Source: Thermalbibacter longus (lineage in GTDB: Bacteria > Chloroflexota > Chloroflexia > Thermomicrobiales > Thermomicrobiaceae). From it: a stretch of 64,000 nucleotides of DNA. Location of the stretch: positions 62,001 through 126,000 of the forward strand of contig NZ_JAMSLR010000003.1 in NCBI RefSeq assembly GCF_023806485.1. The letters are read 5' to 3'. Every line of letters starts with the position of its first letter. Within the stretch, counting starts at the first letter, position 1. The position numbers and the translations under genes were made by a program. Below are positions 9,053-19,581 of this stretch, one piece after another. The notes under the pieces were generated by a model that was not told the DNA's origin, did not search any database, and was given only the letters and a program-made list of their open reading frames with translations.

Positions 9053-9747
9053 GGTGCGGCGCGGTCATCGCGGCGGCAGGCAGCAGTCGCCGGATGCAAG
9101 GGCTCGACAAGACGCTGGCCCAGCTTGCGGGGAGGCCGGCGCTCGCCTGGGTGCTCGATGCCGTCGCCGCTGTCCCTGAGATCACCGAGCTCGTGGTGGT
9201 CGCAAGCCCGGCGAATCACGATGCTGCCAGTGCGCTCCTCCGGGCCACCCCGCTGTCTGCCCGATCCATCGTCTGCCTCGGCGGCGCGCATCGGCAGGAC
9301 TCGGTGCGTGCTGGGGTCGAGCGGTTGAGCGCGGAGGTCGAGCTCGTCTTGATCCACGACGCCGCGCGGCCGCTCGTCACGCCGGGGCTGCTGCGGCGCG
9401 GGATCGAGGCCGGTGCCGCCTGGGGAGCTGCCGTCGCGGCGGTTCCGGTATCCGACACGATCAAGCAGGTCGACGCGAGCGGCCAGGTGGCCTGTACTCT
9501 CGATCGGAGCAGCCTGGTCGCTGCGCAGACGCCGCAGGTCTTCCGGCGTGACTGGCTCGAGGTAGCCTACCGGCGCTGGCCACCCGATGCGCCACCGGCG
9601 ACCGACGAGGCCACGCTGGTCGAGCGCGCTGGCTTTCCGGTGCGCGTCTTCCCCGGCAGCGCTGACAACCTCAAGCTGACGACCGAGACCGATCTCGTCG
9701 TCGCAGCCGCGCTCCTGGCCCGCCGACAGCAGGGAGCCCGGGCGTGA
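9049..9747 (+). CDS. ispD: 2-C-methyl-D-erythritol 4-phosphate cytidylyltransferase
   Basis: 233 residues. IspD makes CDP-ME from MEP and CTP in the non-mevalonate isoprenoid pathway. The nucleotide-binding start AVIAAAGSSRRM, with KTLAQLAGRP, is followed by LIHDAARPLV near residue 100 and the NLKLTTETDL motif near residue 205, all standard for the family. Start and stop both overlap neighbours by 4 bp, indicating translational coupling with the PIN-TRAM gene and ispF. Confidence 0.96.
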   Translation: MRCGAVIAAAGSSRRMQGLDKTLAQLAGRPALAWVLDAVAAVPEITELVVVASPANHDAASALLRATPLSARSIVCLGGAHRQDSVRAGVERLSAEVELVLIHDAARPLVTPGLLRRGIEAGAAWGAAVAAVPVSDTIKQVDASGQVACTLDRSSLVAAQTPQVFRRDWLEVAYRRWPPDAPPATDEATLVERAGFPVRVFPGSADNLKLTTETDLVVAAALLARRQQGARA

Positions 9748-10229
9748 TCCGTGTTGGCATCGGCTACGACGTCCACCGCCTCGTCCAGGGGCGACGGCTC
9801 GTGCTGGGAGGCGTCGAGATCCCCGGCGAGCTAGGGCTGGAAGGGCACTCCGACGCCGACGTGCTCCTGCACGCGATCGGCGATGCGCTGCTGGGCGCGG
9901 CCGGCCTCGGTGACCTGGGCCGGCATTTCCCCCCTGGGGACGATCGCTGGCGAGATGCTCCGAGCACGCTCCTGCTGCGCGAGATCGTGCGGCTACTGGG
10001 CGAGGCTGGCTGGCAGGTGGTCAACGTCGATGCCACGCTGATCGCCGAGTGGCCTCGCCTCGGTCCGTTCCGCGAGGAGATGCGGGCACGGGTTGCCGCC
10101 GCGCTCGGGATCGAGGTCGAGCGGGTAAGCCTGAAAGCGACGACCAACGAGGGGCTAGGCTTCGTCGGACGGGGCGAGGGTATCGCCGCGCTGGCCGTCG
10201 CGCTCATCACCGACCGGCGAGGAGGGTAG
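9744..10229 (+). CDS. ispF: 2-C-methyl-D-erythritol 2,4-cyclodiphosphate synthase
   Basis: 161 residues. IspF cyclises CDP-ME 2-phosphate, two steps after IspD. GIGYDVHRL (zinc ligands Asp and His), the HSDADVLLHAIGDALLGA motif near residue 36 and TTNEGLGFVGRGEGI near residue 135 are all present. It uses a GTG start overlapping the ispD stop. The intermediate kinase gene ispE is not in the window. Confidence 0.96.
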   Translation: MIRVGIGYDVHRLVQGRRLVLGGVEIPGELGLEGHSDADVLLHAIGDALLGAAGLGDLGRHFPPGDDRWRDAPSTLLLREIVRLLGEAGWQVVNVDATLIAEWPRLGPFREEMRARVAAALGIEVERVSLKATTNEGLGFVGRGEGIAALAVALITDRRGG

Positions 10230-10287
10230 GCGGACCAGCAGCAGGTAGCCCCGTCTGGCCCGGGATTCACGGGAGAGAGGAGCGCGC

Positions 10288-10740
10288 ATGCGGGCGCTGA
10301 TCCAGCGCGTCAGCCAGGCGTCGGTGACGGTCGAGGGTCGGGTGGTAGGGCAGATCGGCCCTGGGCTGCTGGTGCTCGTCGGCGTCCGGCACGGGGACGA
10401 CGCCGGGGCGGCGGCGTTGCTGGCCCGGAAGGTGGCGCATCTCCGCATCTTCGAGGATGAGGCGGGCAAGATGAACCGGTCGGCGGTGGAGCTCGGGCTG
10501 GCAGCGCTCGTGGTCTCGCAGTTCACGCTCTACGCCGATGTCCGCAAGGGTCGGCGGCCCAGCTTCATCGACGCTGCCCCGCCCGAGGTGGCCAGCCCGC
10601 TCGTCGACCGCTTCGCTGAGGAGCTGCGAGCTGCGGGGCTACGCGTCGAAACCGGCTGCTTCGGCGCCCATATGCAGGTGGCGCTCGTCAACGACGGCCC
10701 GGTCACGATCTGGATCGACACTGACGACCTGCGCGGGTAG
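10288..10740 (+). CDS. dtd: D-aminoacyl-tRNA deacylase
   Basis: 150 residues, the usual length. The N-terminus [15 protein letters not shown] is characteristic, and the two active-site motifs are intact: SQFTLYAD near residue 75 and NDGPVT near residue 138. The enzyme hydrolyses D-amino acids and glycine from mischarged tRNAs. It lies 58 bp after ispF on the same strand and is probably the last gene of that operon. Confidence 0.95.
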   Translation: MRALIQRVSQASVTVEGRVVGQIGPGLLVLVGVRHGDDAGAAALLARKVAHLRIFEDEAGKMNRSAVELGLAALVVSQFTLYADVRKGRRPSFIDAAPPEVASPLVDRFAEELRAAGLRVETGCFGAHMQVALVNDGPVTIWIDTDDLRG

Positions 10741-10925
10741 CCCCAGCTCCCGAGGAAGTCCGAGGGGGCCCAGCTTTGGGCGCCAGGGCCAGCTTTCGGG
10801 CGGCACACGCAAGCGCTGTTGTCAGCTAGCCCTTCCGAGAGCATCGCTTCTCCTGCTCACTGTTCCTCTGCCGGCGGGGAGGTGCAGTCTAGGACTTCCG
10901 GGCCGGTGCGCTCGGCTCGATGCGA

Positions 10926-10934
10926 TGCTACACT
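10926..10934 (+). promoter_or_regulatory. Possible extended -10 before the zinc-ribbon/MutL-like operon
   Basis: TGCTACACT matches the extended -10 seen at 7819-7827. No clear -35 is visible, as expected for extended -10 promoters. It lies about 80 bp upstream of the GTG at 11016, in an otherwise featureless 275-bp gap after dtd. Confidence 0.4.
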
Positions 10935-11015
10935 GTCGTCCGAGGTCGACCACACGACGTTCCACAGTGCCGGCTCACCCAGCGGCAGCGAGCTGGCCGG
11001 ATCGGGAGGAGTCTC

Positions 11016-11816
11016 GTGTACTGTTCGCAGTGCGGTTCCCGTAAGGAGCCCGACGAGCTCGCCTGTGGTATCTGCGGCTATGCGGCGCTGAGCAGTCCGG
11101 GGGACCAGCGGTGCCCGGCTTGTCAGGAGCCGGTCGGCAATGACGACCGCTACTGCCAGGCATGCGGCGCCAGGCTTCCGGAGCGACCGGCTGAGGCAAT
11201 GGAGCCCGCGAGCTTCACCGTCGAGGACGAGCTCGCGGTCGACCCGGGTGAGTTGCCTGACTGGCTGCGCGAGTTCGCGCACGAGCAGGAAGCCGGACGA
11301 CCGGAACGGGCTTCGGAGGAGCCGTCCCCGGCCTGGCTCTCGGCGACGCGCGGCGAACTCGCCGGTGACAGACAAGATGAGCCGGCGCGTTCACCCGAGG
11401 GCACTGGCCCCCGGCCGGACGATGCCGACGTCCTGCAATTCATCGACGAGCGAGATCTGCCCGAGTGGCTGCGTGAGCTGGAGGTCGAGACGCCAGTCAC
11501 GGCGGAGGTGCCCTCGGAGACTCAGCAGGAACAGCGGACGACGCTGCCGCCGCCGGCTGTCTCCCGCGCCTGGCTCGTACCGGAGAGCGGCGACGCGGAG
11601 CGCGAGACGGTGCCGGCGTTCCAACCGCTGGCACCGGTGCTGGCCCAAGTGTCGCACGGACCGGCAGTGGCGACAGCGGAGCGTCCATCCCAACCAGCGC
11701 CGGTCGAAGAGCCAGCGGGGGCAGCCCCGGCGAACTGGTTGCGTCGAGTCTTGCTCATCCTGGTGCTCATCATGATCGTGCTACTCGTCGTCTACGTCGT
11801 GGTCTTGAGCCGATAG
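11016..11816 (+). CDS. Zinc-ribbon membrane protein of unknown function
   Basis: 266 residues. Two zinc ribbons occupy the first 60 or so residues (CSQCG...CGICG and CPACQ...CQACG). A long acidic, proline-rich, probably disordered region follows, and a C-terminal membrane helix (VLLILVLIMIVLLVVYVVVL) anchors the protein with the ribbons in the cytoplasm. The linker repeats a short module (LPDWLREF, LPEWLREL) that could be a peptide ligand. The start is the GTG at 11016 after GGGAGGA. It is followed 12 bp later by the MutL-like gene. The function is unknown; a scaffold or sensor partner of the downstream proteins is an inference. Confidence 0.75.
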   Translation: MYCSQCGSRKEPDELACGICGYAALSSPGDQRCPACQEPVGNDDRYCQACGARLPERPAEAMEPASFTVEDELAVDPGELPDWLREFAHEQEAGRPERASEEPSPAWLSATRGELAGDRQDEPARSPEGTGPRPDDADVLQFIDERDLPEWLRELEVETPVTAEVPSETQQEQRTTLPPPAVSRAWLVPESGDAERETVPAFQPLAPVLAQVSHGPAVATAERPSQPAPVEEPAGAAPANWLRRVLLILVLIMIVLLVVYVVVLSR

Positions 11817-11828
11817 GGGGCAACGGGA

Positions 11829-13580
11829 GTGGTACGCAAGGTGTCGGCAGAGACCGGCCAGCCGGCGACGCAGCGCCGGGAGCGCCGCGTGCATGCAGCG
11901 GTCGCGATGCACGCCGACCGGGTAAGGTGCCGGGCCACGCTATTCGACCGCGTCGAGCGGGTCCCGCGCCTCGTTGCCTCCGCGGTAGCACCGCCGGATC
12001 CATCCTCCAGCGCTGCCGAACTGGCAGGAGCCAGGGCAGCACTGGCTGCGCTGGCGGAGGAGGCCGGTCGCGCCTTCCAGGAGGGCGCGAAGCTGCTCAT
12101 CCCGCGGCAGGCGCTCGGTGACGGGGCCGATATCTATGTCCTCACCGGGCTTCCGAAACCACCACTTCCGGTTGCCCTGATCTCCATCGGGCCAGACCAA
12201 ACGCTTTCCAGGCTGCTCGCGAGCGCGCTCAGGAGTACTCCGATCCGGCTGGCCCAGCTCCGCGTCAGCGAGCAGGCGGGCACGAGCCGCCCTTCGGCGG
12301 TTGCCGTGGAGCAGTGGTTGCGACAGGTACGTCCCGGGGTGATCGTGCTGGCCCATGACAGCGGCACGCCCGACGAATGGGCCACGGTGTTCGACGGGAT
12401 CAGGGGGCTGGCGGATGACGCGGAGGCGCCAGTCCTGGGCCTGGTCGTCGGGCCGGAAGCGCACCAGGAGCAGGCCGCTGAGGCGATCGGAGATCAGCTC
12501 GAGCTGGTCGGAGTCGATCCTAGCGCGCATGAGACCGCCTCCGTCACGCTGGCGCTGACCACCGAGCTGCGCGACCGGTACAAGGATGCCGTCCGCCAGT
12601 CGCTGGCGGCACACCAGCTCGGTTCGATCCCGTTCGTCGATCTGGTCGAGGCGCTCGAGCTGAGCATGGCGTTCACGCACCGTCGCACCGGACAGAGCGC
12701 GCTGCTCGTCCATATCGATCAGGGAATGCTACTGATGTGGACGCACGACGGGCAGGCGGCGACCGCGTTTTATGCTGAGCGAGACCTCGGCCCCGGTGCT
12801 GCCGAGCTCTCGCGCATCGCCCCGGAACGCATCGCTCGCTGGCTTCCCACGCAGTATCCCCTGGAGTCGTTGACCGAGTGGCTCCTCAACCGTTCGCTCA
12901 GGCCACTCGCAGCCCTGGAGACCCGTGAGGATGCGTTGATCGCAAGCGCGGTATTGCGCGAGGCGCTGGCCGACGGCCTGGGTGATCTCGGGCTGCAACC
13001 CCCGGCCGACGTGCAGCTCGTGATCGCTAGCTCGTGGTTCGCCGAGTTGCCACCGGCCCTGGTCGCGCTCCTGCTTCTCGACAGCGTGCAACCGCTGCCG
13101 AGCAGAGGGCTCGTCACTCTGGCGCTCGACGACGTGGATCTGTTCGCCGCGGCCGGCGCGCTGGCGACACTGCATCCGGGATACGCGGGCGCGGTGATGG
13201 AGCAGGACGCGCTGATCCCGCTGGCGCACTGCATCGTCGTCAGTGGGGAGGGCGCCGAGGGCGCGCTGGCCGTGCGTGGGGAGTTGCGGGTCGACGGTGT
13301 GGGGCAGCGATTCAGCGTGCCGTACGGGAGCCTGCATGTGCTTCGTCTGCCTGAGACCGGGTCGATCGAGCTGAGCCTGGAACTCGAGCCGGGGTTCCGG
13401 GTTGGGGCTGGAGAGCCGGGGAGGAGGGTCGAGCTCAGCGGGGAGTCAGGGTTGAGCTGGGCGAAGCTGGGTCTGCTCATCGATGCCCGGGGCCGGCTGC
13501 TCCGGTTGCCTGATGCGACCGAACTCCGGCTGGCGCGTATCGCCTCCTGGCTCGCTGACCTCGGCTGGCAAGTGCGCTAG
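11829..13580 (+). CDS. MutL/GlmL-like protein (glutamate mutase L-related), divergent
   Basis: 583 residues. The central stretch FVDLVEALELSMAFTHRRTG, followed by SALLVHIDQGMLLMWTHDGQ and YPLESLTEWLLNRSLRP, resembles the MutL/GlmL family. Those are ASKHA-fold proteins found beside adenosylcobalamin glutamate mutases, and uncharacterised versions are common in Chloroflexota. The usual N-terminal phosphate-binding loop (DIGSTTTK-type) is not apparent: the protein begins with an Arg-rich segment and VALISIGPDQTLSRLL. It may be a degenerate, non-ATP-binding member. No mutase subunits are nearby. It sits between a zinc-ribbon protein and a lipoyl-like protein in one operon. The function is unknown. 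Confidence 0.6.
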   Translation: MVRKVSAETGQPATQRRERRVHAAVAMHADRVRCRATLFDRVERVPRLVASAVAPPDPSSSAAELAGARAALAALAEEAGRAFQEGAKLLIPRQALGDGADIYVLTGLPKPPLPVALISIGPDQTLSRLLASALRSTPIRLAQLRVSEQAGTSRPSAVAVEQWLRQVRPGVIVLAHDSGTPDEWATVFDGIRGLADDAEAPVLGLVVGPEAHQEQAAEAIGDQLELVGVDPSAHETASVTLALTTELRDRYKDAVRQSLAAHQLGSIPFVDLVEALELSMAFTHRRTGQSALLVHIDQGMLLMWTHDGQAATAFYAERDLGPGAAELSRIAPERIARWLPTQYPLESLTEWLLNRSLRPLAALETREDALIASAVLREALADGLGDLGLQPPADVQLVIASSWFAELPPALVALLLLDSVQPLPSRGLVTLALDDVDLFAAAGALATLHPGYAGAVMEQDALIPLAHCIVVSGEGAEGALAVRGELRVDGVGQRFSVPYGSLHVLRLPETGSIELSLELEPGFRVGAGEPGRRVELSGESGLSWAKLGLLIDARGRLLRLPDATELRLARIASWLADLGWQVR

Positions 13581-13597
13581 TGGATAGTGGAGCGGCG

Positions 13598-14752
13598 ATG
13601 GAGAGACCACTGGTCGAGCAGGTGCCAGCGCTGACCCGGGATGTTACGCTGCACATCGAGCGCCGTGCCGCGCTGCCGGGCGAGGTGCGAGTGCCGGTTG
13701 GCGCTCGGGTCGAGCCCGCAACGGTGGTGCTGTCAGCGCCGTCGAGCGTTCCCCGCCCGGTTACCGTCCATGTCGCCCGCGAGCTGGGTCTGTCGCCTGG
13801 GGTGGTTCGGCGGCATCTCACGCGCCCGCTCGGAAGCCAGGTCACGGCTGGCGAGCCGATCGCCTCCGCTCGCCGGGGATTGCGCACCGCCCAGGTGACC
13901 GCTCCGATCACCGGGCAGCTCGCCGAGGTCGACGAGCAGCTCGGCACGGTGACGGTCACGCCCGCTGTTGCCTCGGTCGAGTACGCCGCGCTGGTGCATG
14001 GAGACGTCATCGAGGCCGATGAGGCGCAGCGGGTGACTATCAAGGCGAGTGGAGATCGCGTCGCGGGAGCTGTTCTTCTGGGGAAGGAAGTCTACGGCCC
14101 GCTGCGTGTCCTCACCGATCGCCCGGATCGCGAGCTGCCGCCGGATGCGATCGACGAGCGCTGCCGCGGTGCGGTGGTCGTCGCAGGCATGACCGTGAGC
14201 AGCGCGGCGTTGCGCCGGATGGCCTCGCTCGGGGTGGCTGGCGTCATCGTCGGTAGCCTCAGCGCCACCTCGATCCAGGCCGTGCTCGGGATCAGTGGTT
14301 CCGATGCTCAGGCCGACCTCTGGGCAGCGCGGCTGCTGCATGGATCCTGGTCAGGGGGCTTCACCGAAGCACCGGTCAGCGTCCTGGTGACCGAAGGGTT
14401 CGGCCGGCGGCCGATGGCCCGGCCACTGTTCGACGCGCTGGCCACGCGCGAGGGACACGACGCTGCGTTACTCTTCGCCAGCAGCATCAGGGGCGAGACG
14501 CGACCCGCGTGCCTGATCACCAGGGCGGGCGCGACTGGTGGTCGCGAGCCAGTCGCTGTTCCAGTGCGAGACGGCGTGCGTGTCCGTCTCACCGATCCGG
14601 GCAGGCTCGGCCAGGTCGGCGTCTGCCGGGGCGACCCGGTGCTCGATCTGCGGCTCGACGGCGTGGCGCGCTGGGCCGTCGTGGTCGAATTCGACGATGG
14701 CGCGCGCCGGCTCGTTCCGCTGGCCAACCTCGAAGTCCTGGTGGAGCCCTAG
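13598..14752 (+). CDS. Conserved protein with lipoyl/barrel-sandwich-like N-terminal domain
   Basis: 384 residues from the ATG at 13598 (GGAG 5 nt upstream; an in-frame GTG at 13580 touches the previous stop). About residues 75-125 (PLGSQVTAGEPIASARRG, then APITGQLAEVDEQLG) look like a barrel-sandwich hybrid domain as in biotinyl/lipoyl carriers, without a clear modifiable lysine motif. The middle (CRGAVVVAGMTVSSAALRRM, GVAGVIVGSLS) and a C-terminal small beta-barrel (DDGARRLVPLANLEVL) are unassigned. It forms the end of the trio with the zinc-ribbon and MutL-like genes. The function is unknown. Confidence 0.65.
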   Translation: MERPLVEQVPALTRDVTLHIERRAALPGEVRVPVGARVEPATVVLSAPSSVPRPVTVHVARELGLSPGVVRRHLTRPLGSQVTAGEPIASARRGLRTAQVTAPITGQLAEVDEQLGTVTVTPAVASVEYAALVHGDVIEADEAQRVTIKASGDRVAGAVLLGKEVYGPLRVLTDRPDRELPPDAIDERCRGAVVVAGMTVSSAALRRMASLGVAGVIVGSLSATSIQAVLGISGSDAQADLWAARLLHGSWSGGFTEAPVSVLVTEGFGRRPMARPLFDALATREGHDAALLFASSIRGETRPACLITRAGATGGREPVAVPVRDGVRVRLTDPGRLGQVGVCRGDPVLDLRLDGVARWAVVVEFDDGARRLVPLANLEVLVEP

Positions 14753-14774
14753 CGAGGAGAGGCGATCGACGACG

Positions 14775-14801
14775 CTGGGGCGCCCGCGGTGGGCGCCCCA
14801 G
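14775..14801. terminator. Bidirectional hairpin between convergent operons
   Basis: A perfect 11-bp stem (CTGGGGCGCCC with GGGCGCCCCAG) around a GCGGT loop sits in the 88-bp gap between the convergent trio operon and dnaK. There is no T-run on either side, so termination efficiency is uncertain. Confidence 0.55.
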
Positions 14802-14840
14802 GTCATCTCGCGCGTTCTGGTCTGCCGGGCGCTACCAGTG

Positions 14841-16748
<1,908 letters not shown>

Positions 16749-16773
16749 AGCTCTCCCTCACGACCCTCTCACA

Positions 16774-17469
16774 CTACGACGTTGCCTGCTCTGCTTGCCG
16801 ACCGTCGGTGGGTGACGGTTCGTCCCCCGCTGGGCTCTGCTCGCCCCGCTGCCGGCGCCGGCGCCCGACCCGCACCAGCGAGGGGCGCAGCACCCGCCCG
16901 CCGAGCGTGTAGCCGCGCCGCACCTCTTCGATGACCACCTGCTCCTCGCCTTCACCCTCTTCGACGGCGATCGCCTCGTGCTCGGCCGGGCTGAACGGCG
17001 TGCCCACTGCCTCGATCGGCTTGACTCCCTCGGACTCCAGCGCGCTCCAAAGCTTTCGCTCGATCAGGAGCAACCCCTGGATCCAGGGATTCTCTCGCTC
17101 CGCCTCCGGAATACGGGCGATCGCGAGGTGGAAGTCGTCCAGCACCGGGAGGAGCTTGAGGATGAGCTGGGCGTTGGCCTGCGCGCGCAGCTCGTCCATC
17201 TCTTGCTGGATCCGGCGCTTGTAGTTCAGGAACTCGGCGCGTGCCCGCCGTGCCTGGTCGAGGTACTCCTCGGCCAGGCGCTGCTGATGCTCGAGTTCCC
17301 GGCTGAGGCGATCCACCTCGCTCCTGTCCGATGGCTGTCCCGGCGGCGCCTCGAGTTCTTCCGACGTCGCCAGCTCCGCATGAACCTGCACCGGCTCCTG
17401 TGCGCGATCCGGCTCCGCCTGCGTCGTGCGCTCGGGTCCCTGTTCCTCTACTCGTCGCTCCTCGTTCAT
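16774..17469 (-). CDS. grpE: Nucleotide exchange factor GrpE
   Basis: 231 residues. An acidic, poorly conserved N-terminus is followed by the long dimerising helix (about residues 50-110, with ARRARAEFLNYKRRIQQE) and the beta-domain (AVGTPFSPAEHEAIAVEEGE, and GGRVLRPSLVRVGR). It releases ADP from DnaK. The start codon overlaps the hrcA stop by 1 bp. An Arg-rich, Glu/Pro-containing tail extends past the usual end. Confidence 0.96.
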   Translation of the reverse strand: MNEERRVEEQGPERTTQAEPDRAQEPVQVHAELATSEELEAPPGQPSDRSEVDRLSRELEHQQRLAEEYLDQARRARAEFLNYKRRIQQEMDELRAQANAQLILKLLPVLDDFHLAIARIPEAERENPWIQGLLLIERKLWSALESEGVKPIEAVGTPFSPAEHEAIAVEEGEGEEQVVIEEVRRGYTLGGRVLRPSLVRVGRRRRQRGEQSPAGDEPSPTDGRQAEQATS

Positions 17470-18536
17470 CAGTTCAGCATCCCCTTCACCGCATCGTCGG
17501 CTCCGATGTTCTCGTCCTCGCCGTAGAGTTCGCCCATCAAACGAGAGACGACGTGGGCGAGGTAGCGGACCATCGAGATCGAGCGCGCGTACGCCATGCG
17601 CTGGGGACCGAGCACGCCGAGCAACCCGCTGCTCTCGTCGCCGGCACGGTAGGCCGAGACGACCACGCTGAACGGCCGCAGCTCGCGCAGGTGCAGGTCG
17701 GACCCGATCAAGACGCGTACCTCATCCCCCGGCTCGAGCTGGGGGAGGAGCACTGAGAGGATCATCCCGCCCCGGAGTAGCTCCAGCAGCGCGTATGCCA
17801 TGTCGCCCCGGGCGAACTCCGGCTGGCGAATGACCTGATCCAGCCCCTCCGCGTAGAGCTCGCTGCGCTGCTGCCGCTCGAGGTAGTGCAGCGCCTCGGC
17901 GATCCAGCGAAGCACGGAGGCGACCAGCGGGCTCGCCCCGCGCGCTTTGCGCTCGATCTGCTCGCGGTCCAGCCAGCGGATCTCCGGGTTGAGCCGCTGG
18001 CTGAGCGCGCTCAGCGTCGTCTGGTCTACCGGCTCGCTGAACTCGAGCAGCGACTGGTGAATCGCGCTCGACTGCGTCACCAGGACCAGCAATGCCAGGC
18101 GTCCGCGCAGGTTGATCAGCTCGAAATGGCGCAGCCGCTCGACCCGAGAGCGTGGCGGCGTCACCAGTCCCACGTTGCCGCTGGCGTTCGCGAGCACGGC
18201 TGCCGCTAGCTTGAGCCAGCTCGCCACCTGCTGCTCCACCTGGCGGAACTGGTGGCTGATCATGAGCTGCTCCGCCGGCGACAGCTCGTCGGTCTGCATC
18301 AGATGCTCGACGTAGTAGCGCAACCCGCGCTCGGTCGGCACACGACCGGCCGAGGTGTGCGGCTGCTGCAAGTAGTCGAGGGTCTCCAGCACGCCCATCT
18401 CGTTGCGAACCGTCGCCGAGCTCACGCCTAGCGGGAATCGATCGAGCAGCGCTTTCGAGCCGATTGCCCGGCCGGTCCGAATGTACTCCTCGACCACGTA
18501 TTTGAGGATGGATTGCTGTCGCTCGGTCAGCTCCAC
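17469..18536 (-). CDS. hrcA: Heat-inducible transcription repressor HrcA
   Basis: 355 residues with an N-terminal winged helix (LTERQQSILKYVVEEYIRTG, SSATVRNEMGVLE, HTSAGRVPTERG) and the long C-terminal GAF-like dimerisation region. It represses its own operon by binding CIRCE, and one CIRCE copy lies 14 bp upstream of its start. It is the first gene of hrcA-grpE-dnaK. Confidence 0.97.
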   Translation of the reverse strand: MELTERQQSILKYVVEEYIRTGRAIGSKALLDRFPLGVSSATVRNEMGVLETLDYLQQPHTSAGRVPTERGLRYYVEHLMQTDELSPAEQLMISHQFRQVEQQVASWLKLAAAVLANASGNVGLVTPPRSRVERLRHFELINLRGRLALLVLVTQSSAIHQSLLEFSEPVDQTTLSALSQRLNPEIRWLDREQIERKARGASPLVASVLRWIAEALHYLERQQRSELYAEGLDQVIRQPEFARGDMAYALLELLRGGMILSVLLPQLEPGDEVRVLIGSDLHLRELRPFSVVVSAYRAGDESSGLLGVLGPQRMAYARSISMVRYLAHVVSRLMGELYGEDENIGADDAVKGMLN

Positions 18537-18550
18537 GGCGTCTCATCCCG

Positions 18551-18577
18551 TTAGCACTCAGCATGATCGAGTGCTAG
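18551..18577 (-). promoter_or_regulatory. CIRCE operator
   Basis: TTAGCACTC, nine nucleotides, GAGTGCTAG. This is the consensus HrcA site with one mismatch in the last base. It lies between the -10 box and the hrcA start, where bound HrcA would block transcription. Confidence 0.95.
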
Positions 18578-18585
18578 CCATTGCA

Positions 18586-18614
18586 AGGATAGGACTTGAT
18601 ACGGCCAGTGTCAA
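18586..18614 (-). promoter_or_regulatory. hrcA-grpE-dnaK promoter
   Basis: On the minus strand TTGACA (18609-18614) and TATCCT (18586-18591) are separated by 17 bp. The -35 box is a perfect consensus. CIRCE begins 8 bp downstream of the -10. Confidence 0.88.
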
Positions 18615-18656
18615 GTTTCGGTGCGCCTGATCGGCGCGTGGGCTGTTGGGCATCGC

Positions 18657-18685
18657 TTGACGGCGCTGGGAGCTGCTGCTAGAGT
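18657..18685 (+). promoter_or_regulatory. Promoter of the thiamine-pyrimidine salvage operon
   Basis: TTGACG (18657-18662) and TAGAGT (18680-18685, preceded by TGC) are separated by 17 bp. The expected start of transcription lies about 20 bp before the TPP aptamer. Confidence 0.7.
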
Positions 18686-18704
18686 GTGGGCGACAACGCA
18701 ACAG

Positions 18705-18812
18705 CCAGTCGTCCCGGGAGCTTGGGGGAACCAGGCTGAGAGGGTGGCTTACGATCCCGCCACCGACCGGTGAACCTGACCTGGGTAATGCCAGCGGAGG
18801 GAGCACTCGTGC
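18705..18812 (+). ncRNA. TPP riboswitch (THI element)
   Basis: The diagnostic core elements are present in order: CTGAGA at 18736-18741 (pyrimidine-binding loop), a GGTGG/CCACC stem, then AACCTGA at 18773-18779 and CTGGGTAATGCCAGCG with AGGGA at 18781-18802 (pyrophosphate-binding helix). It lies 85 bp upstream of the first tenA-type gene and controls a pyrimidine salvage and transport operon, matching known THI regulons. Confidence 0.95.
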
Positions 18813-18820
18813 GGCGTACG

Positions 18821-18871
18821 GAGCACCATGGGCAATCGATCGCCTCGCCTGTGGTGCTCTTCTTATTTGTT
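18821..18871 (+). terminator. Riboswitch-controlled terminator
   Basis: An 8-bp stem (GAGCACCA at 18821-18828 with TGGTGCTC at 18852-18859) with internal pairing in the loop is followed by a T-rich tract (TTCTTATTTGTT). It lies between the TPP aptamer and the first gene, so TPP binding probably favours transcription termination. I did not resolve the antiterminator pairing. Confidence 0.75.
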
Positions 18872-18897
18872 CGAGGCCAGCGAGCGGAGTAGACACG

Positions 18898-19557
18898 ATG
18901 AGCGGGAGCCATGCGTACCTCGCCGGCCTCCTCACCGAGGCCCGGCCGATCTGGGAGGCGATGGTCCGTCACCCCTTCGTCCGGGAGTTGGCGGCCGGGA
19001 CGCTCGCGCCCGAGCGGTTCGCCTTCTGGGTCCAGCAGGACTACCTGTTCGTGCGCGAGGCGCTCAAGATCCGCGGGCTCTCGATCGCCCGCGCGCCGGA
19101 TGAGGGGATCCGGCGCGCGCTGATCGACAACGCGGCCGCGCTGCGTCGGGAGCTGGACCTGTTCGAGGAGTACGCTCGGGAGCACGGCCTCAGCCTGGAG
19201 GTCGAGCCGACTCCGGTCTGCCTCGGCTATGCCGCCTACCGGCAGGCCGCCGCGGCGTTGGGGTCGTTCCCCGAGTTTCTCGCCGGAACCTGGGCGGCTG
19301 AGAAGGCGTACCTCGATACCTGGTCGACAGTGAAGGGCGCCGCCCGGTCGGCCGGCGACTACCAGCGGTGGATCGAGAACTGGACCAGCCCCGGCTTCGT
19401 TGCCTGGGTCGAGTGGCTGGAGACAACGCTCGCCCGCTTGCTGGAGGGGCAGCCGGCCCATGAGCTCGAGCGCGTGCGGGCGGCATTCCTCACGACCGCG
19501 CGCTTCGAGTACCTCTTCTGGGACATGGTCTATCGTCGCGAGAGCTGGCCGGTCTGA
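18898..19557 (+). CDS. TenA-family protein, TenA_E-like (lacks catalytic cysteine)
   Basis: 219 residues with the all-helical TenA/TENA_THI-4 fold (FAFWVQQDYLFVREALKIRG, ending FEYLFWDMVYRRESWPV). Where TenA_C enzymes have the catalytic cysteine in an LPCYW context, this protein reads FLAGTWAAEKAYLDTW, typical of the TenA_E subfamily that uses glutamate. TenA_E proteins act on degraded thiamine pyrimidines such as amino-HMP or its formyl derivative. It is the first gene after the TPP riboswitch. A second, cysteine-containing TenA closes the operon. Confidence 0.85.
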   Translation: MSGSHAYLAGLLTEARPIWEAMVRHPFVRELAAGTLAPERFAFWVQQDYLFVREALKIRGLSIARAPDEGIRRALIDNAAALRRELDLFEEYAREHGLSLEVEPTPVCLGYAAYRQAAAALGSFPEFLAGTWAAEKAYLDTWSTVKGAARSAGDYQRWIENWTSPGFVAWVEWLETTLARLLEGQPAHELERVRAAFLTTARFEYLFWDMVYRRESWPV

Positions 19558-19581
19558 GCGAATCGGCGCGGAGGGAGCACG

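Noticed and set aside
11829-13580. Functional glutamate mutase system
   Set aside because: No mutase (GlmE/GlmS) or cobalamin-binding motif is encoded nearby, and the MutL-like protein lacks the normal nucleotide-binding start.
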